Shown: positions 16,272 through 25,388, counted from the first letter of the stretch. The stretch: 64,000 nt of DNA from Streptomyces clavifer (GCA_014651175.1 BMWJ01000021.1:1-64000), one strand, 5' to 3'. The notes: generated by a model from the letters alone, not told the origin. Numbers and translations are program-made.

Positions 16272-17783
16272 TCACACGGGGAGCAGCTGCCACTGCCGGT
16301 CACGGGGGTCGCGCTGCGCCCCGTACTGCTTGATCACCGAAGGCGCGTTGGTGTCGATGCTCAGAAGCAGGCCGCTGTTCCGGTTCGCGATCTCGTACAC
16401 CCGCGGGGTATCGGTCACCGGGCCCGCGGGGATGAGCCGCCACTGCTGATGGCCGGCTTCGCTTCCCTCGTAGGCGCGCTGGGCGATGACCGCGCCGTCC
16501 ATGGTTCCTCCCGCGACGACTTCCAAGACCTTGCCGCTGCGCAGGTTCTCGATCCGGTACAGGACCTCGCCGCCGTCCTGGCCCGAGACGACCAGCCGCC
16601 ACCGTTGATGCGCCCGGGGCCCGGCGAGGGATTGGTGGACCGTGGCACCGTCCTTCAGGGACTCCCGCAGCACCCCGAGCCGCAGCTTGCTGCGGACGTT
16701 GGCCCAGGAGACCTCCGCCCCTGAGTTCGGCAGCCCGGCCATCTTCGCCGAAGCGATCTTCCGCATCCGGTGGTTGGCGTAGTCGGCGATCAGGATGCCG
16801 TCGACACAGTCCACAGCGATCCCGATCGGCTGCTGGAGCTGGGCCGAAATGGCCGGGCCGCCATCGCCGCCAAAACCCGCGGTGCCTGTGCCGGCGACCG
16901 TGCTGATCTTCCCGTCCGCCGCGACCGCCCGGACCCGATTGTTGGCGAAGTCGGTGATGTAGAGAGTGCCGGCGCTGTCCACGACCACCCCCATCGGGCG
17001 GTTCAACTGGGCGGAAGCGGCAAGGCCGCCGTCCCCGCCGGCGCCCGCAGTGCCAGTCCCCGCGACCGTGCTGATCTTCCCGTCGGCGGTGACCTTACGG
17101 ACGCGGTGGTTCTCCGTGTCCGCGATGTACAGGTCGTCGGCGGCATCGACCGCGATCCCGAACGGGCGGTACAACGTCGCCGAAACCGCCGGACCCCCGC
17201 CTCCCCCGGGCCCGGCGGTCCCGGTCCCGGCGACCGTGCTGATCTTCCCATCCGCCGTGACCTTCCGGACCCGGTGGTTGTTGTACTCGAGAACGTAGAG
17301 GCTGCCGACGCTGTCCACGGCCACACCGAAAGGCCGGTTCAACGGGGCAGCGGTGGCAGCACCACCGTCAGGGCCGGACCCTGCGGTCCCGGTGCCCGCG
17401 ACCGTGGTGATCTTCCCATCCGCCGTGACCTTCCGGATCCGGTGGTTCTCGGCATCGGCGATGTAGAGGACGCCTGCCTTGTCCACCGCCACCTCGCGCG
17501 GACCGTTCAACTGGGCCTGGACGGCCAGACCGTTGTCTCCCCCCGGCCCTGCCACACCGGTACCTGCGACCGTGCTGATCCTGCCGTCTGTCGTGATCTT
17601 CCGGACCCGGTGATTGCTGAAGTCGGAGAAGTAGATGACGCCGGTGTTGTCAACCGCGATCCCGTACGGGCGGTATAGCTGAGCCGAAACGGCTGGCTCA
17701 CCCTCCCCCTTGAACCCCCCAGCCCCTGTTCCCGCGATCGTGCTGATCGGCGAGGCTGAACCCTCGGTGTCTGTGCTGCTCAT
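16272..17783 (-). CDS. NHL-repeat propeller fused to ricin B-lectin-like domain
   Basis: From the ATG at 17783 (GAGGAAGG upstream) the protein has 503 residues. Six NHL repeats of about 56 residues fill residues 10-345. Each runs STVAGTGTAG, then LNRPFGVAVD or a variant, then LYIADxxNHRVRKV, the classic six-bladed propeller. The C-terminal 150 residues are a beta-trefoil with QxW motifs (HQRWRLVVSG, HQQWRLIPAG, RQWQLLPV). It therefore mirrors the VCBS/lectin protein at 11.6 kb with the domain order reversed. No signal peptide. It converges on the toxin operon across a shared terminator. Likely an extracellular or surface binding protein. Confidence 0.88.
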   Translation of the reverse strand: MSSTDTEGSASPISTIAGTGAGGFKGEGEPAVSAQLYRPYGIAVDNTGVIYFSDFSNHRVRKITTDGRISTVAGTGVAGPGGDNGLAVQAQLNGPREVAVDKAGVLYIADAENHRIRKVTADGKITTVAGTGTAGSGPDGGAATAAPLNRPFGVAVDSVGSLYVLEYNNHRVRKVTADGKISTVAGTGTAGPGGGGGPAVSATLYRPFGIAVDAADDLYIADTENHRVRKVTADGKISTVAGTGTAGAGGDGGLAASAQLNRPMGVVVDSAGTLYITDFANNRVRAVAADGKISTVAGTGTAGFGGDGGPAISAQLQQPIGIAVDCVDGILIADYANHRMRKIASAKMAGLPNSGAEVSWANVRSKLRLGVLRESLKDGATVHQSLAGPRAHQRWRLVVSGQDGGEVLYRIENLRSGKVLEVVAGGTMDGAVIAQRAYEGSEAGHQQWRLIPAGPVTDTPRVYEIANRNSGLLLSIDTNAPSVIKQYGAQRDPRDRQWQLLPV

Positions 17784-18294
17784 CATCAACCTTCCTCATT
17801 CACGAGCCGCTCACTGCCGGCGGCGGTCGATTAACTCCAGCACGTCACAAGGGTGCTACGAGGGAAAGATCACTAACGGGTATTCCCCGCCAAATGCGTT
17901 GACAAGCAGCGCCCGAAAGCGCGTTCAGGGCGACACGGTGGGGTGAGCCGCGCGCCGCAACGCGTCCTCACAGACACTCACGGTGCCGGCGCCGGTGCCG
18001 GTCGCAGGAGAGTCGACGTAGGAGCACGCCACCCAGGCGACGGCCTGTTAGTCATCAGGCCTGAACACGCCAACTGGCCCCGGGCGCAAAGACGGCCGCG
18101 GTGACCCGCAGAGAGGAGCCCGCCCACACCAGCGAATCCCGCCGAACGAGGTAGCAGCCAACCGTGTGCACCAGCCGGTCCTTTATGGGGCTCCGCTACA
18201 CGCCGACGCTCTATCCCCTCCGTCTGCCCAGGCTGGTCATGGGCTTGCATGCTCGCCTGCGGTGGGGTCGCGGGGGTTTCGTCATGCTGGCGGG
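17784..18294. other. Intergenic region before the IS30 remnant
   Basis: About 500 bases with no gene. The left 150 bases are relatively A+T-rich and should carry the promoter of the NHL gene. A good TTGACA (17900-17905) reads toward the plus strand, but no gene follows it. Confidence 0.35.
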
Positions 18295-19084
18295 GTGAAT
18301 CCGTGCCTCGCCCCGACTGTCTCCGGCCGTTACCTCTCGTTCGCCGAGCGGGAGGAGATCGCTCTGCTGCGTGCGCGGGACTTCGGGGTCCGTGCGATCG
18401 CGCGGTGTCTGGGGCGTTCGCCGTCCACGATCTCGCGGGAGCTGCGGCGCAACGCCTCCACGCGGAGTTACCACCTGGAGTACCGGGCCTCGCTGGCGCA
18501 ATGGCATGCCGAGCGGCGGGCTCAGCGGCCGAAGCCGGCGAAGCTGGTGGCCGATGAGCGACTGCGCGAGTACGTGCAGGACCGGCTGGCCGGGAACGTC
18601 GTCCACGCCCTGGACGGCCGGGTCGTCGAGGGTCCCCAGGTGCCTCCCTGGCAGGGAAGGAGCAAGCCCCGCCGTCAGGACCGCCGCTGGGCGACCTCCT
18701 GGAGCCCGGAACAGATATCACAGCGGCTCACGGTGGACTTCCCCGAAGATGAGTCCATGCGCATCTCCCCGGAAGCGATCTACCAGGCCCTTTACGTCCA
18801 GGGATGCGGAGCCCTCAAGCGTGAGCTCGTCGCCTGCCTGCGCACCGGACGGTCACTGCGTGTCCCGCGGGAGCGCACCAGGCAGAGCGTCCGCGGCCAC
18901 GTGACCGCTGACGTGCTGATCAGCGAGCGGCCGGCCGAGGCCGAGGACCGTGCCGTTCCAGGCCACTGGGAAGGTGACCTCGTCATCGGCACCGGCCGGT
19001 CCGCGATCGGCACGCTGGTCGAGCGCAGTACGCGGTTCAGCATGCTGTTGCGCCTGCCTCGGATGGAAGGCTTCGGCACCGAAC
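18295..19084 (+). pseudogene. IS30-family transposase, N-terminal two thirds
   Basis: From GTG 18295 the protein shows the IS30 helix-turn-helix (YLSFAEREEIALLRARDFGV, then SPSTISRELRRN), the EQISQRL region, and RAVPGHWEGDLVIG with the first catalytic Asp. It ends at LLRLPRM. The rest of the catalytic domain, including the second Asp and the Glu, is missing. The frame continues without a stop into an IS1380 fragment, so the two dead transposases read as one protein. Its first part recurs at 46.25 kb. Confidence 0.85.
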
Positions 19085-19370
19085 CACGCACCAAGAATGG
19101 GCCCGCGCTGGCCGGCCGCGGCGGCTCGGTGACCGTGGACATCGACGGCGTGCTCGTCCTTGCGCACTCCGAAAAGCAGGACGCCACCGCGACCTGGAAG
19201 AAGACCTTCGGCCATCATCCGCTCGTCGCGTTCGTCGACCACGGCCAGGCCGGGTCCGGAGAGCCGGTGGCCGCGCTGCTGCGGCCCGGCAACGCGGACT
19301 CCAACACCGCGAGCGATCACATCACCACCACGGGGCTCGCCCTATCCCAGCTCCCCAAACACCTGCGGCG
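19085..19370 (+). pseudogene. IS1380-family transposase internal fragment, fused in frame
   Basis: VTVDIDGVLVLAHSEKQDAT, then WKKTFGHHPLVAFVDHG and LLRPGNADSNTASDHI are the central IS1380 (DDE_Tnp_1-type) sequence that follows the first catalytic Asp. No start or end is present. It is joined directly to the IS30 fragment upstream, and after about 19370 the sequence changes to Tn3-like DNA on the opposite strand. Confidence 0.8.
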
Positions 19371-19500
19371 CCACGAACGCCCGTACCTCGTCCTCTGCCG
19401 CAGGGAACTCCCGGTACCCGTAGGCGTCGCGGATCTCCCACGCGTGCTCGTACCGGCTCTGCCGACGGTGCGCTCGGTGCTCAGACCGTGTGAGCGCAAC
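19371..19500 (-). pseudogene. Tn3-family transposase N-terminal (DUF4158) scrap
   Basis: The minus strand encodes SRYEHAWEIRDAYGYREFP followed by AAEDEVRAFVAPQV, matching the Tn3 transposase N-terminal DUF4158 region ('YEHAWEIRD.YGYR.F'). It is only about 40 residues long. A larger C-terminal Tn3 piece lies at 21.3-22.3 kb on the other strand. Confidence 0.6.
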
Positions 19501-19581
19501 ACCGGGGAAGACCCTCCGAGTACCGGACCACATCGCCCTCGGCATGGCCGGACAGCACGATGACCAGGGCCTGGCCGACGT

Positions 19582-20208
19582 TCAGGCGCGTACTTCGGGG
19601 TCGGCTGCGGGCCTCGCCGAGCCGGTGAGTTCGGAGGCGGACCCATCCCCGATGAGAATCCCGAGGGCGGTACGGGAGATCAGTACGTCCGTGGCGGTGG
19701 ACGGGGTGCCCGCCACTCCGGAGCGCATCAGAGTGCTGCCCTCGAGCAGGGCGATGAATACCTCGGCGCGGGCGTGGTGTTCCTCCTGTGGGACGCCGGG
19801 TGCGTGGGTGCGGATGCGGTCGGCGAGCAGATCCGCGTACTGGCGGTAGAAGGCGCGGACCGCGACGGCGACGGCCTCGTCACGCGCCGCGAGGGCCCAC
19901 AGTTCAACGAAGACGCGGACCAGCTGGGTGTCGGACTGCTGAGCGAGCAGCAGACCGATCACTTCGTCCGGTCTGCCGTCCGGGACCACCTCGGTGACCC
20001 GGTCGAGGGAGCGTTGGAGGATGCGGGCGAGGAGTTCGGCGACCAGGCTGTCCCGGGAGGGGAAGTAGTGCTGGAGGTGGCCGAGTCGGATGCCCGCTGT
20101 GTCCGCGACGGCGCGGAGAGAGAGGGCTGTGTACCCACCGCCGACGAGGGTGGCCTCTGCGGCGTCGAGTAGGGCGGCCCGGCGCGCGGCGCCTTTGGCG
20201 GTGGTCAC
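19582..20208 (-). CDS. TetR/AcrR-family transcriptional regulator
   Basis: 208 residues. The N-terminal helix-turn-helix reads RAALLDAAEATLVGGGYTAL, then LRAVADTAGIRLGHLQHYFP, with the typical 'YF.S(K/R)..L' dimer start. The helical C-terminal ligand domain is unassigned. The GTG start overlaps the stop of the upstream gene by four bases (GTGA), so the two are translationally coupled and share the promoter at 21.33 kb. A TAGGTC/GACCTA palindrome in that promoter is a good candidate for its own operator. Confidence 0.92.
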   Translation of the reverse strand: MTTAKGAARRAALLDAAEATLVGGGYTALSLRAVADTAGIRLGHLQHYFPSRDSLVAELLARILQRSLDRVTEVVPDGRPDEVIGLLLAQQSDTQLVRVFVELWALAARDEAVAVAVRAFYRQYADLLADRIRTHAPGVPQEEHHARAEVFIALLEGSTLMRSGVAGTPSTATDVLISRTALGILIGDGSASELTGSARPAADPEVRA

Positions 20209-21314
20209 GCGGCCGCCACGGAAGAAGGTGCGGAAGACGCAGGAGAAGACGGCACGACGTCGATCAGGACGCCCGCCGCTTCCAGGGCTGGCAGAACCGT
20301 GGCCGGCAGCGGATGCGACTCGGGGAAGGCGAGCCCGGCCCGCGCCGCCGGTGCGCCGTCGTCACCGAGTACGCGTCGCAGGCCGAGGAGCCCGCCGACG
20401 GCGGTCATGTGCGCCTGGCCGCGCGGGTCGGTCACGGTGGCGGTCAGGGAGCCCCCAGGCCCGCGCACCTCGATACGTACGGCCGCCGTGCCGCCCTCGC
20501 CGGGCGAGTACAGGAGGCGGCGGCGCACGGGCCGCCAACAGTCGCCCCGGGCGTGCCGGAAGAATCCGGTCCTGCCGAGGGCAATCAGGGTGGACGTGGA
20601 GGAGTTGCTGCTGAAGCCGATACGAGTGGTGACGGTACGGGCTCCCAGAGTCAAGGGAAGGGTGAACTGCTCGGGGGTGTCGATCCTGGCGACCCTGGTG
20701 CGGTCCTGGCCGATGGCGAGCGTACGGGCGCTGGTGAGCGGGCTCACCATCTTGCCCCGGCCCCCTTCGAGCACCTCGAAGTCGACCCCGAGCCGGTCCA
20801 TGAACTCCACCGAGTCCGCCCCCGCCCGGTCGGCGAGGTCGTAGCGGATCGCGGTGTCGACGCTCTCCACGCTGCCCAGCCGCTCCGCGAGCGCGGCGGC
20901 CACCAGCGGAACCACCCCGCCCATCCACCCGGACGAGAGCAGCGTCGGCGCCGTGGGCGAGCCCAGCGACACCAGGGCAACCGCGCGCTGCATCCTGGCC
21001 GTCCAGCGCGTCACGTCCACATACGGGATTCCGCCGCCCAGGGCCGCCCGCAGCACCCGGTCGTCCGGATCGTTCACCAGGCTCACCACGGCTCGAACGG
21101 AGGCGTGGAACGGCTCGGGGGCGGACAGGTCCCACCGGCGGGCCTCGGCGGAGAGCTCGCGACACAGCTCCGCCGCCTTCCCGGGCGAGCGCCCCGCGAA
21201 CAGCAGCGGCCACCGCCCCCGCGCCGCCCTCGCCAGTTCCGCGCCCACCGTCCCGTATCCACCGACGAGCAGAATCGGGCCCTCGGGGTCGTGCACCAGC
21301 TGATCAATGTTCAT
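20205..21314 (-). CDS. Saccharopine-dehydrogenase-like NAD(P)-binding protein
   Basis: 369 residues beginning with a Rossmann fold: ILLVGGYGTVGAELARAARG (GxxGxxG), then LLFAGRSPGKAAEL. It continues in the saccharopine dehydrogenase/trans-acting enoyl reductase style (VSLVNDPDDRVLRAALGGGI, then PYVDVTRW). Such proteins reduce or oxidise small substrates with NAD(P)H; the substrate is unknown. A -10-like TATAGT ends seven bases before the ATG, so the transcript is probably leaderless. It forms an operon with the overlapping TetR gene. A truncated Tn3 transposase begins 30 bases upstream. Confidence 0.85.
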   Translation of the reverse strand: MNIDQLVHDPEGPILLVGGYGTVGAELARAARGRWPLLFAGRSPGKAAELCRELSAEARRWDLSAPEPFHASVRAVVSLVNDPDDRVLRAALGGGIPYVDVTRWTARMQRAVALVSLGSPTAPTLLSSGWMGGVVPLVAAALAERLGSVESVDTAIRYDLADRAGADSVEFMDRLGVDFEVLEGGRGKMVSPLTSARTLAIGQDRTRVARIDTPEQFTLPLTLGARTVTTRIGFSSNSSTSTLIALGRTGFFRHARGDCWRPVRRRLLYSPGEGGTAAVRIEVRGPGGSLTATVTDPRGQAHMTAVGGLLGLRRVLGDDGAPAARAGLAFPESHPLPATVLPALEAAGVLIDVVPSSPASSAPSSVAAA

Positions 21315-21321
21315 GAATACA

Positions 21322-21341
21322 ACTATAGGTCACTCGACCTA
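21322..21341 (-). promoter_or_regulatory. Leaderless promoter and TetR-type operator
   Basis: TAGGTC (21326-21331) and GACCTA (21336-21341) form a palindrome with a four-base spacer. It overlaps the -10-like TATAGT (21322-21327 on the minus strand). The start codon follows seven bases later. This arrangement suits repression by the TetR protein encoded second in the operon. Confidence 0.6.
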
Positions 21342-21345
21342 AAAA

Positions 21346-22271
21346 ACGTGCATGCTCACCCCGACCGGCCCCATAGCAGGTATCTGTACGCACGTGAGTC
21401 GGCCCCGCGGTACGGACGAGTTCTCACGCACTTCGTGCCGTACGGGGTGTGGGAGGCGGTCTACATCATCGAGGGCCTGCTGAAGAACGCGAGCGAGGTC
21501 CAGCCCGCCACCATTCACGCCGACACGCAGGGCCAGAGCTATCCGGTGTTCGCGCTCGCGCACCTGCTGGGAATCGATCTCATGCCCAGGATCCGCAACT
21601 GGAAGGACTGCCTGTTCTTCCGCCCGTCACGCAGCGCCGTCTACGAGCACATCGACGCGCTGTTCGGCGAGGCGGGCCGCAACGTGATCGACTGGGGCCT
21701 GATCGAGACCCACTTCAAGGACCTGATGCGCATCACGGTCTCGGTGCGAGGGCACGATCTCCTCGACGCTGCTGCTCAAGCGGCTGCACTCCGGCTCCCG
21801 CAAGAACGCCACCTACACGGCGTTCCGGGAGGTCTCGGGCGGGTGATCCGTACCGTCCAGTTGCTGCGCTACCTCTCGGACGCGCCGCTGCGCGGCCGGG
21901 TGACGGCCGCGACCAACAAGGTCGAGGCGTTCAACGGCTTCAGCGACTGGGTGCGGTTCGGGCAGCGCGGCACGGTCGCGCACAACGACCCGGTCGAGCA
22001 GGAGAAGGACGTGAAGTTCACCTCGCTGCTGGCCAACCTGGTGATCTTCCACAACACCCTGGACATCGCGGATGTGGTGCGCCAGTTGCAGGCCGAGGGC
22101 TGGGAGATCGACCCGCTGGACCTTGCCGAGATCTCGCCGTACCTGACCGAGCACATCAACCGGTTCGGCGTGTACTCCACGCACGAGATCGGCATCACCC
22201 CGGAGGACTACAACACCCGTCTCGACGTCGACTTCAGCACGCTGGAAGACGAGCGGGCCCCAGCCGCTTGA
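21346..22271 (+). pseudogene. Tn3-family transposase C-terminal half with compensating frameshifts
   Basis: The plus strand encodes the Tn3 catalytic domain: VWEAVYIIEGLLKNASEVQP, THFKDLMRI, RYLSDAPLR, KVEAFNGFSDWVRFGQRG, ending with the usual TRLDVDFSTL tail. The N-terminal half is absent. Near 21755 two bases are missing and near 21835 two extra bases appear. About 27 residues are therefore read out of frame (the correct reading, STLLLKRLHSGSRKNATYT, is in another frame). The element is dead. Confidence 0.88.
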
Positions 22272-22677
22272 ACCACCTGGCCATCCGCAACTCTCAGGTC
22301 ACAGGCCCGACGGTTCCGGTGGGGATCCGCCTGACCTGTGGATCGGGCGCCGGAGTGCGGTTGGCCCCTGCGCCGCCCTACGGGGGAGGGCGGCGCAGGG
22401 GCCGAGGTGTGCAGGAACCCTCACGCGGGGCAGGCCAGGTGACCGGGATGACGTTGACGCGGGCGAAGTGGGTGCCGATCACGGCTTCGTGGAGTGTCCG
22501 GCGATGGCGCGGCCGCCTTCGACACCATCCAGCCGGCCTGACGTACTCAGATGCCGGCGCGTGACAGGCTGTTGCCGATTCGTCGGAGGATGCCAGATCC
22601 CCGTAGCACCCGCCTCGTACTACGACCGCCACACCGAGGGCGCCGACGGCCTGCTGACCGGCCCGGACAAGGAGCTT
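22272..22677. other. Intergenic, no gene recognised
   Basis: Short frames exist but none has a family signature or ribosome site. It separates the Tn3 remnant from the DUF1349 gene. Confidence 0.35.
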
Positions 22678-23274
22678 CTACGGGCCTTCGTGCAGGCCGG
22701 CATCGGCCGGGCCCATCCGGAAACTGGTGAACCGTACTTCAAGCCCTCCGCGTTCGACCGAGCAGCAGAACGGCCCCGCCGTCGCCGTCGCGTCCGGTGA
22801 GAGGTACGCGAGGCGGACCATCCGCCAGGGCCCGTCACCGCTGCGGGCGCGGACGGTCAGCGCGTCGCCTGAGCGGCTGACCCGCACGGTGACCGGCCCG
22901 CCCGCCCACTCCGGAACGGGGGCCATCGACCAGTCCGAGGTGCCGTGGGTGACCACGGCCCCCAGATGGGGGGCACCGTCGGTGGCCTCGACGCCCGCTT
23001 TGATCCATGTCGACTCGTCGACGCGGACCAGCACCCCGGCCTGGTCGTACAGGACGGTGAGGTCAGCCTCGAAGGTCACTTCGACCGCGGCCCCCACCGG
23101 GAAGTCGGCGAGCAGCGCATGACCGTCGTCGTGGATGAACCCGTAGCTGGTAAGGCGCCAGAAGTCGCTGCCGTCCTTCGTGGTCACGACCAGGTCGTCG
23201 CCGTCGTGCCGCACCGCGGCCGGCGGGTTGAGCCATCCGGCCTCGTTCCAACGCACAGTCTTGTTCACGCTCAC
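22678..23274 (-). CDS. DUF1349 (concanavalin-like) protein
   Basis: 198 residues with the DUF1349 pattern: WNEAGWLNPP near the start, DFWRLTSYGFIHDDGHAL, FEADLTVLYDQAGVLVRVD, WIKAGVE and the C-terminal TAGPFCCSVERGGLEVRFTS ('GP.c.....g..v.F..F'). The family folds as a concanavalin-like beta sandwich; its biochemical role is not settled. No signal peptide. A hairpin lies just upstream and an alpha/beta hydrolase gene precedes it on the same strand. Confidence 0.88.
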   Translation of the reverse strand: MSVNKTVRWNEAGWLNPPAAVRHDGDDLVVTTKDGSDFWRLTSYGFIHDDGHALLADFPVGAAVEVTFEADLTVLYDQAGVLVRVDESTWIKAGVEATDGAPHLGAVVTHGTSDWSMAPVPEWAGGPVTVRVSRSGDALTVRARSGDGPWRMVRLAYLSPDATATAGPFCCSVERGGLEVRFTSFRMGPADAGLHEGP

Positions 23275-23297
23275 AGCGCTCCTTCTCTTTAACGTTT

Positions 23298-23318
23298 CCG
23301 CAGGCCGGCGGCCTGCGG
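23298..23318 (-). terminator. Short perfect stem-loop between hydrolase and DUF1349 genes
   Basis: CCGCAGGCC pairs with GGCCTGCGG around a three-base loop. It could terminate the hydrolase transcript or act in the DUF1349 leader. Confidence 0.45.
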
Positions 23319-23471
23319 TAATGGCGATGTCGCGCCGTTTCGATCATGGTGAGGATGTTATGGACACCGGGTGGCACCCGTGCCGCGCCCGATCTCGTCG
23401 AGCAGTGTTGCAGGGTCCACCCGCGTCGCCTCCACGGAACCCGCCCGAGATGCCGGCGTGCGGGTGGGCGG

Positions 23472-24323
23472 TCAGTCGCTGAGGAAGGCGGTCACCTGGG
23501 CGGCGAAGTCCTCGGCGTGCTGGAAGAGGAAGGCGTGGCCGGCATCGCTGTAGGCGACGAGGGTGGCGTTGGGTAGGTGCTGGACGGCGGTGTAGGCGGC
23601 CAGCACCGGGATCATGGCATCCTGCATGCCGGTGGCGTACAGGACGGGCTGCCCGATGGCCGCCAGATCGGCCCGCACCTGCTCGAAGGGGGTCGACGCG
23701 TCCTTCTGGATCGCGGCGATCTGGCCCATGGCCGCGGCCTGGGACACGTCGGGGAGTCCGGCGGCCAGCCGGGTGGCGGCCCGGGCGAGGTATGCGTGAC
23801 CGACGGTGCGTCCGGTGTCCGTATCGGGGAAGAACAGGAACACCAGGTCGTCGTCGGTGACTTCGGGCTTGGTCATGGTGGCCCCGACCTTCGGGTTCGG
23901 GGCGGGCACGCCGGGCACCGTGCCGCCGGGGCCGGCGGCCGCCACGACCAGCTTGCGCACCAGGTCGGGCCGCCGGAGGGCGAGGTGCTGGGCGACGGTG
24001 CCGCCCAGCGTCCAGCCGAGCAGGTCGACCCGGTCCAGGCCGAGAGCCTCGATGAATTCGAGGGTGCCGTCGGCGAGTCCTTCGACGGAGTCGGCCGGGG
24101 TGCCGGTGGTGTAGCCGGTGCCGACGTTGTCGAACACGATCACGTCGTGGTCGGCGGCGAGGTGCTCCAGGAACTGCGGATCCCACGAGTCCAGGGTGCC
24201 CCGGACCCGGTTGAGCAGGACCAGCGGAGTGCCGCCGCGCGGGCCGATGCGCCGGTAGGTGAAGACGGCGGAGGGGCCTTCCAGGGTGAGGTCCTCGGCC
24301 GCGTCTGCCAGATAGGTGCTCAT
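23472..24323 (-). CDS. Alpha/beta-hydrolase with Thr in place of the nucleophile Ser
   Basis: 283 residues with the fold's landmarks: LVLLNRVRGTLDSWDP (oxyanion region), VIVFDNVGTGYTTG, the nucleophile elbow LLGWTLGG, a late acidic residue in YATGMQDAMIP and the catalytic His in DAGHAFLF. In related hydrolases the elbow is GWSxGG or GFSxGG. Here residue 105 is Thr, so hydrolytic activity is doubtful or altered. The codon (ACC) differs from TCC by one base. It is followed on the same strand by DUF1349 and preceded by a truncated dehydrogenase gene. Confidence 0.85.
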   Translation of the reverse strand: MSTYLADAAEDLTLEGPSAVFTYRRIGPRGGTPLVLLNRVRGTLDSWDPQFLEHLAADHDVIVFDNVGTGYTTGTPADSVEGLADGTLEFIEALGLDRVDLLGWTLGGTVAQHLALRRPDLVRKLVVAAAGPGGTVPGVPAPNPKVGATMTKPEVTDDDLVFLFFPDTDTGRTVGHAYLARAATRLAAGLPDVSQAAAMGQIAAIQKDASTPFEQVRADLAAIGQPVLYATGMQDAMIPVLAAYTAVQHLPNATLVAYSDAGHAFLFQHAEDFAAQVTAFLSD

Positions 24324-24364
24324 GGCGGGCTTCTCTTTCCTGTCGCTGTGTCGTGCGGGGGCGG

Positions 24365-24905
24365 TCAGGCGGGTAGCCGGTTCTGCTTGCGCAGTTGCTG
24401 GTCGAACATCCGGGCCGGGACCAGGCGGCGCATGATGCGGACGCGTCCGGTCATGACGCCGGCGGTGTAGCGCAGCTTCGGCTTGGCGTCGGTGGCCGCC
24501 GCGACGATCTCCTTGGCGACGACGGTGGGGTCGTCGCCGTCCTTGACCGCGCCGGCCATGTACTCCTCGAAGACGTGCCGCTGCCTGGCGTAGACCTCCA
24601 CGGGCTGGTCGGGCCGCACGCTGGCGGCGTCGAACGCGGTGCTGGTCCAGGCCGGCTCCACGAGCAGGACCCGCACGCCGTACTCGCGGACCTCGTGGTC
24701 GACGGACTCCGAGTAGCCCTCGACGGCGTGCTTGGAGGCGGCGTAGGCCGCCATATAAGGCTGCGGCATGAATCCGACGATGGACGAGATGTTGATGACA
24801 CGCCCGCCGCGCTGGGCGCGCATGTGCGGCAGGATGGCGTTGGTCATGCGGATCACGCCGAAGACGTTGATGTCGAAGAGGGCCTGCGCCTGCGCGGCGG
24901 AACTC
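24365..24905 (-). pseudogene. Short-chain dehydrogenase/reductase, 5' half deleted
   Basis: The C-terminal two thirds of an SDR are clear: LFDINVFGVIRMTNAILPHM, then RGGRVINISSIVGF (catalytic Ser) and PYMAAYAASKHAVEGYSES (YxxxK). The N-terminal Rossmann GxxxGxG part is missing. At about 24905 the sequence switches to DNA that on the other strand encodes the tail of a TetR protein. The upstream start is therefore artificial. Confidence 0.8.
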
Positions 24906-24919
24906 TCCTCCGCGGCGGG

Positions 24920-25078
24920 GGACTGCTCGCCCCGGCCGCGGACCTGGACTGGACCCGGCAGGTGTACTACGCCCTGCTCGGCGAAGCCATCAACAGGCCC
25001 GGCGCGGACCAGGACCCGGACACGCTGGCCACACTCGTCATCGACACACTCCTGCACGGCGCAGGACGACACGACTGA
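24920..25078 (+). pseudogene. TetR-family regulator, C-terminal scrap
   Basis: The plus strand reads LDWTRQVYYALLGEAINRP and ends LATLVIDTLLHGAGRHD before a TGA at 25076-25078. This is a typical TetR C-terminal dimerisation end. It abuts the truncated SDR tail to tail, so a deletion has joined two convergent or unrelated genes. Confidence 0.6.
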
Positions 25079-25388
25079 GCCAGTGCCGACGGGCATGGCC
25101 GTTCGCGTCGCCGGAATCACTGACCCCCGCCGGCACGCTTCGAGCCGCCGCTTCACAGGTGGTCGCTCAATACCCCGAAGTGACGGGGCCACGGGGCCGT
25201 GCACTTCTGCGCGTCGCGGTACGGCAGGCCGCCGCCCGGACGCGAGGAGCTGCGGTTTCCCGTCCCGCTCGGGCGGTGGCATATGAACCGTCACCCCGGT
25301 CGTGGTGATGTCGCTGCTGGTCAGCGGCCTCTGGTCGTTCGGGCCGGCGGTTCCACGCCTGGTAGCGGGAGGTACCCCGACTCGGCCG
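25079..25388. other. Intergenic, no gene recognised
   Basis: About 310 bases between two gene remnants. No frame, repeat or hairpin stands out. Confidence 0.35.

Noticed and set aside
17978-18721. Long minus-strand open frame over the IS30 remnant
   Set aside because: It is Arg/Pro/Ala-rich with no domain and is the shadow of the IS30 coding strand. The same shadow appears over the second IS30 copy at 46.0-46.7 kb.
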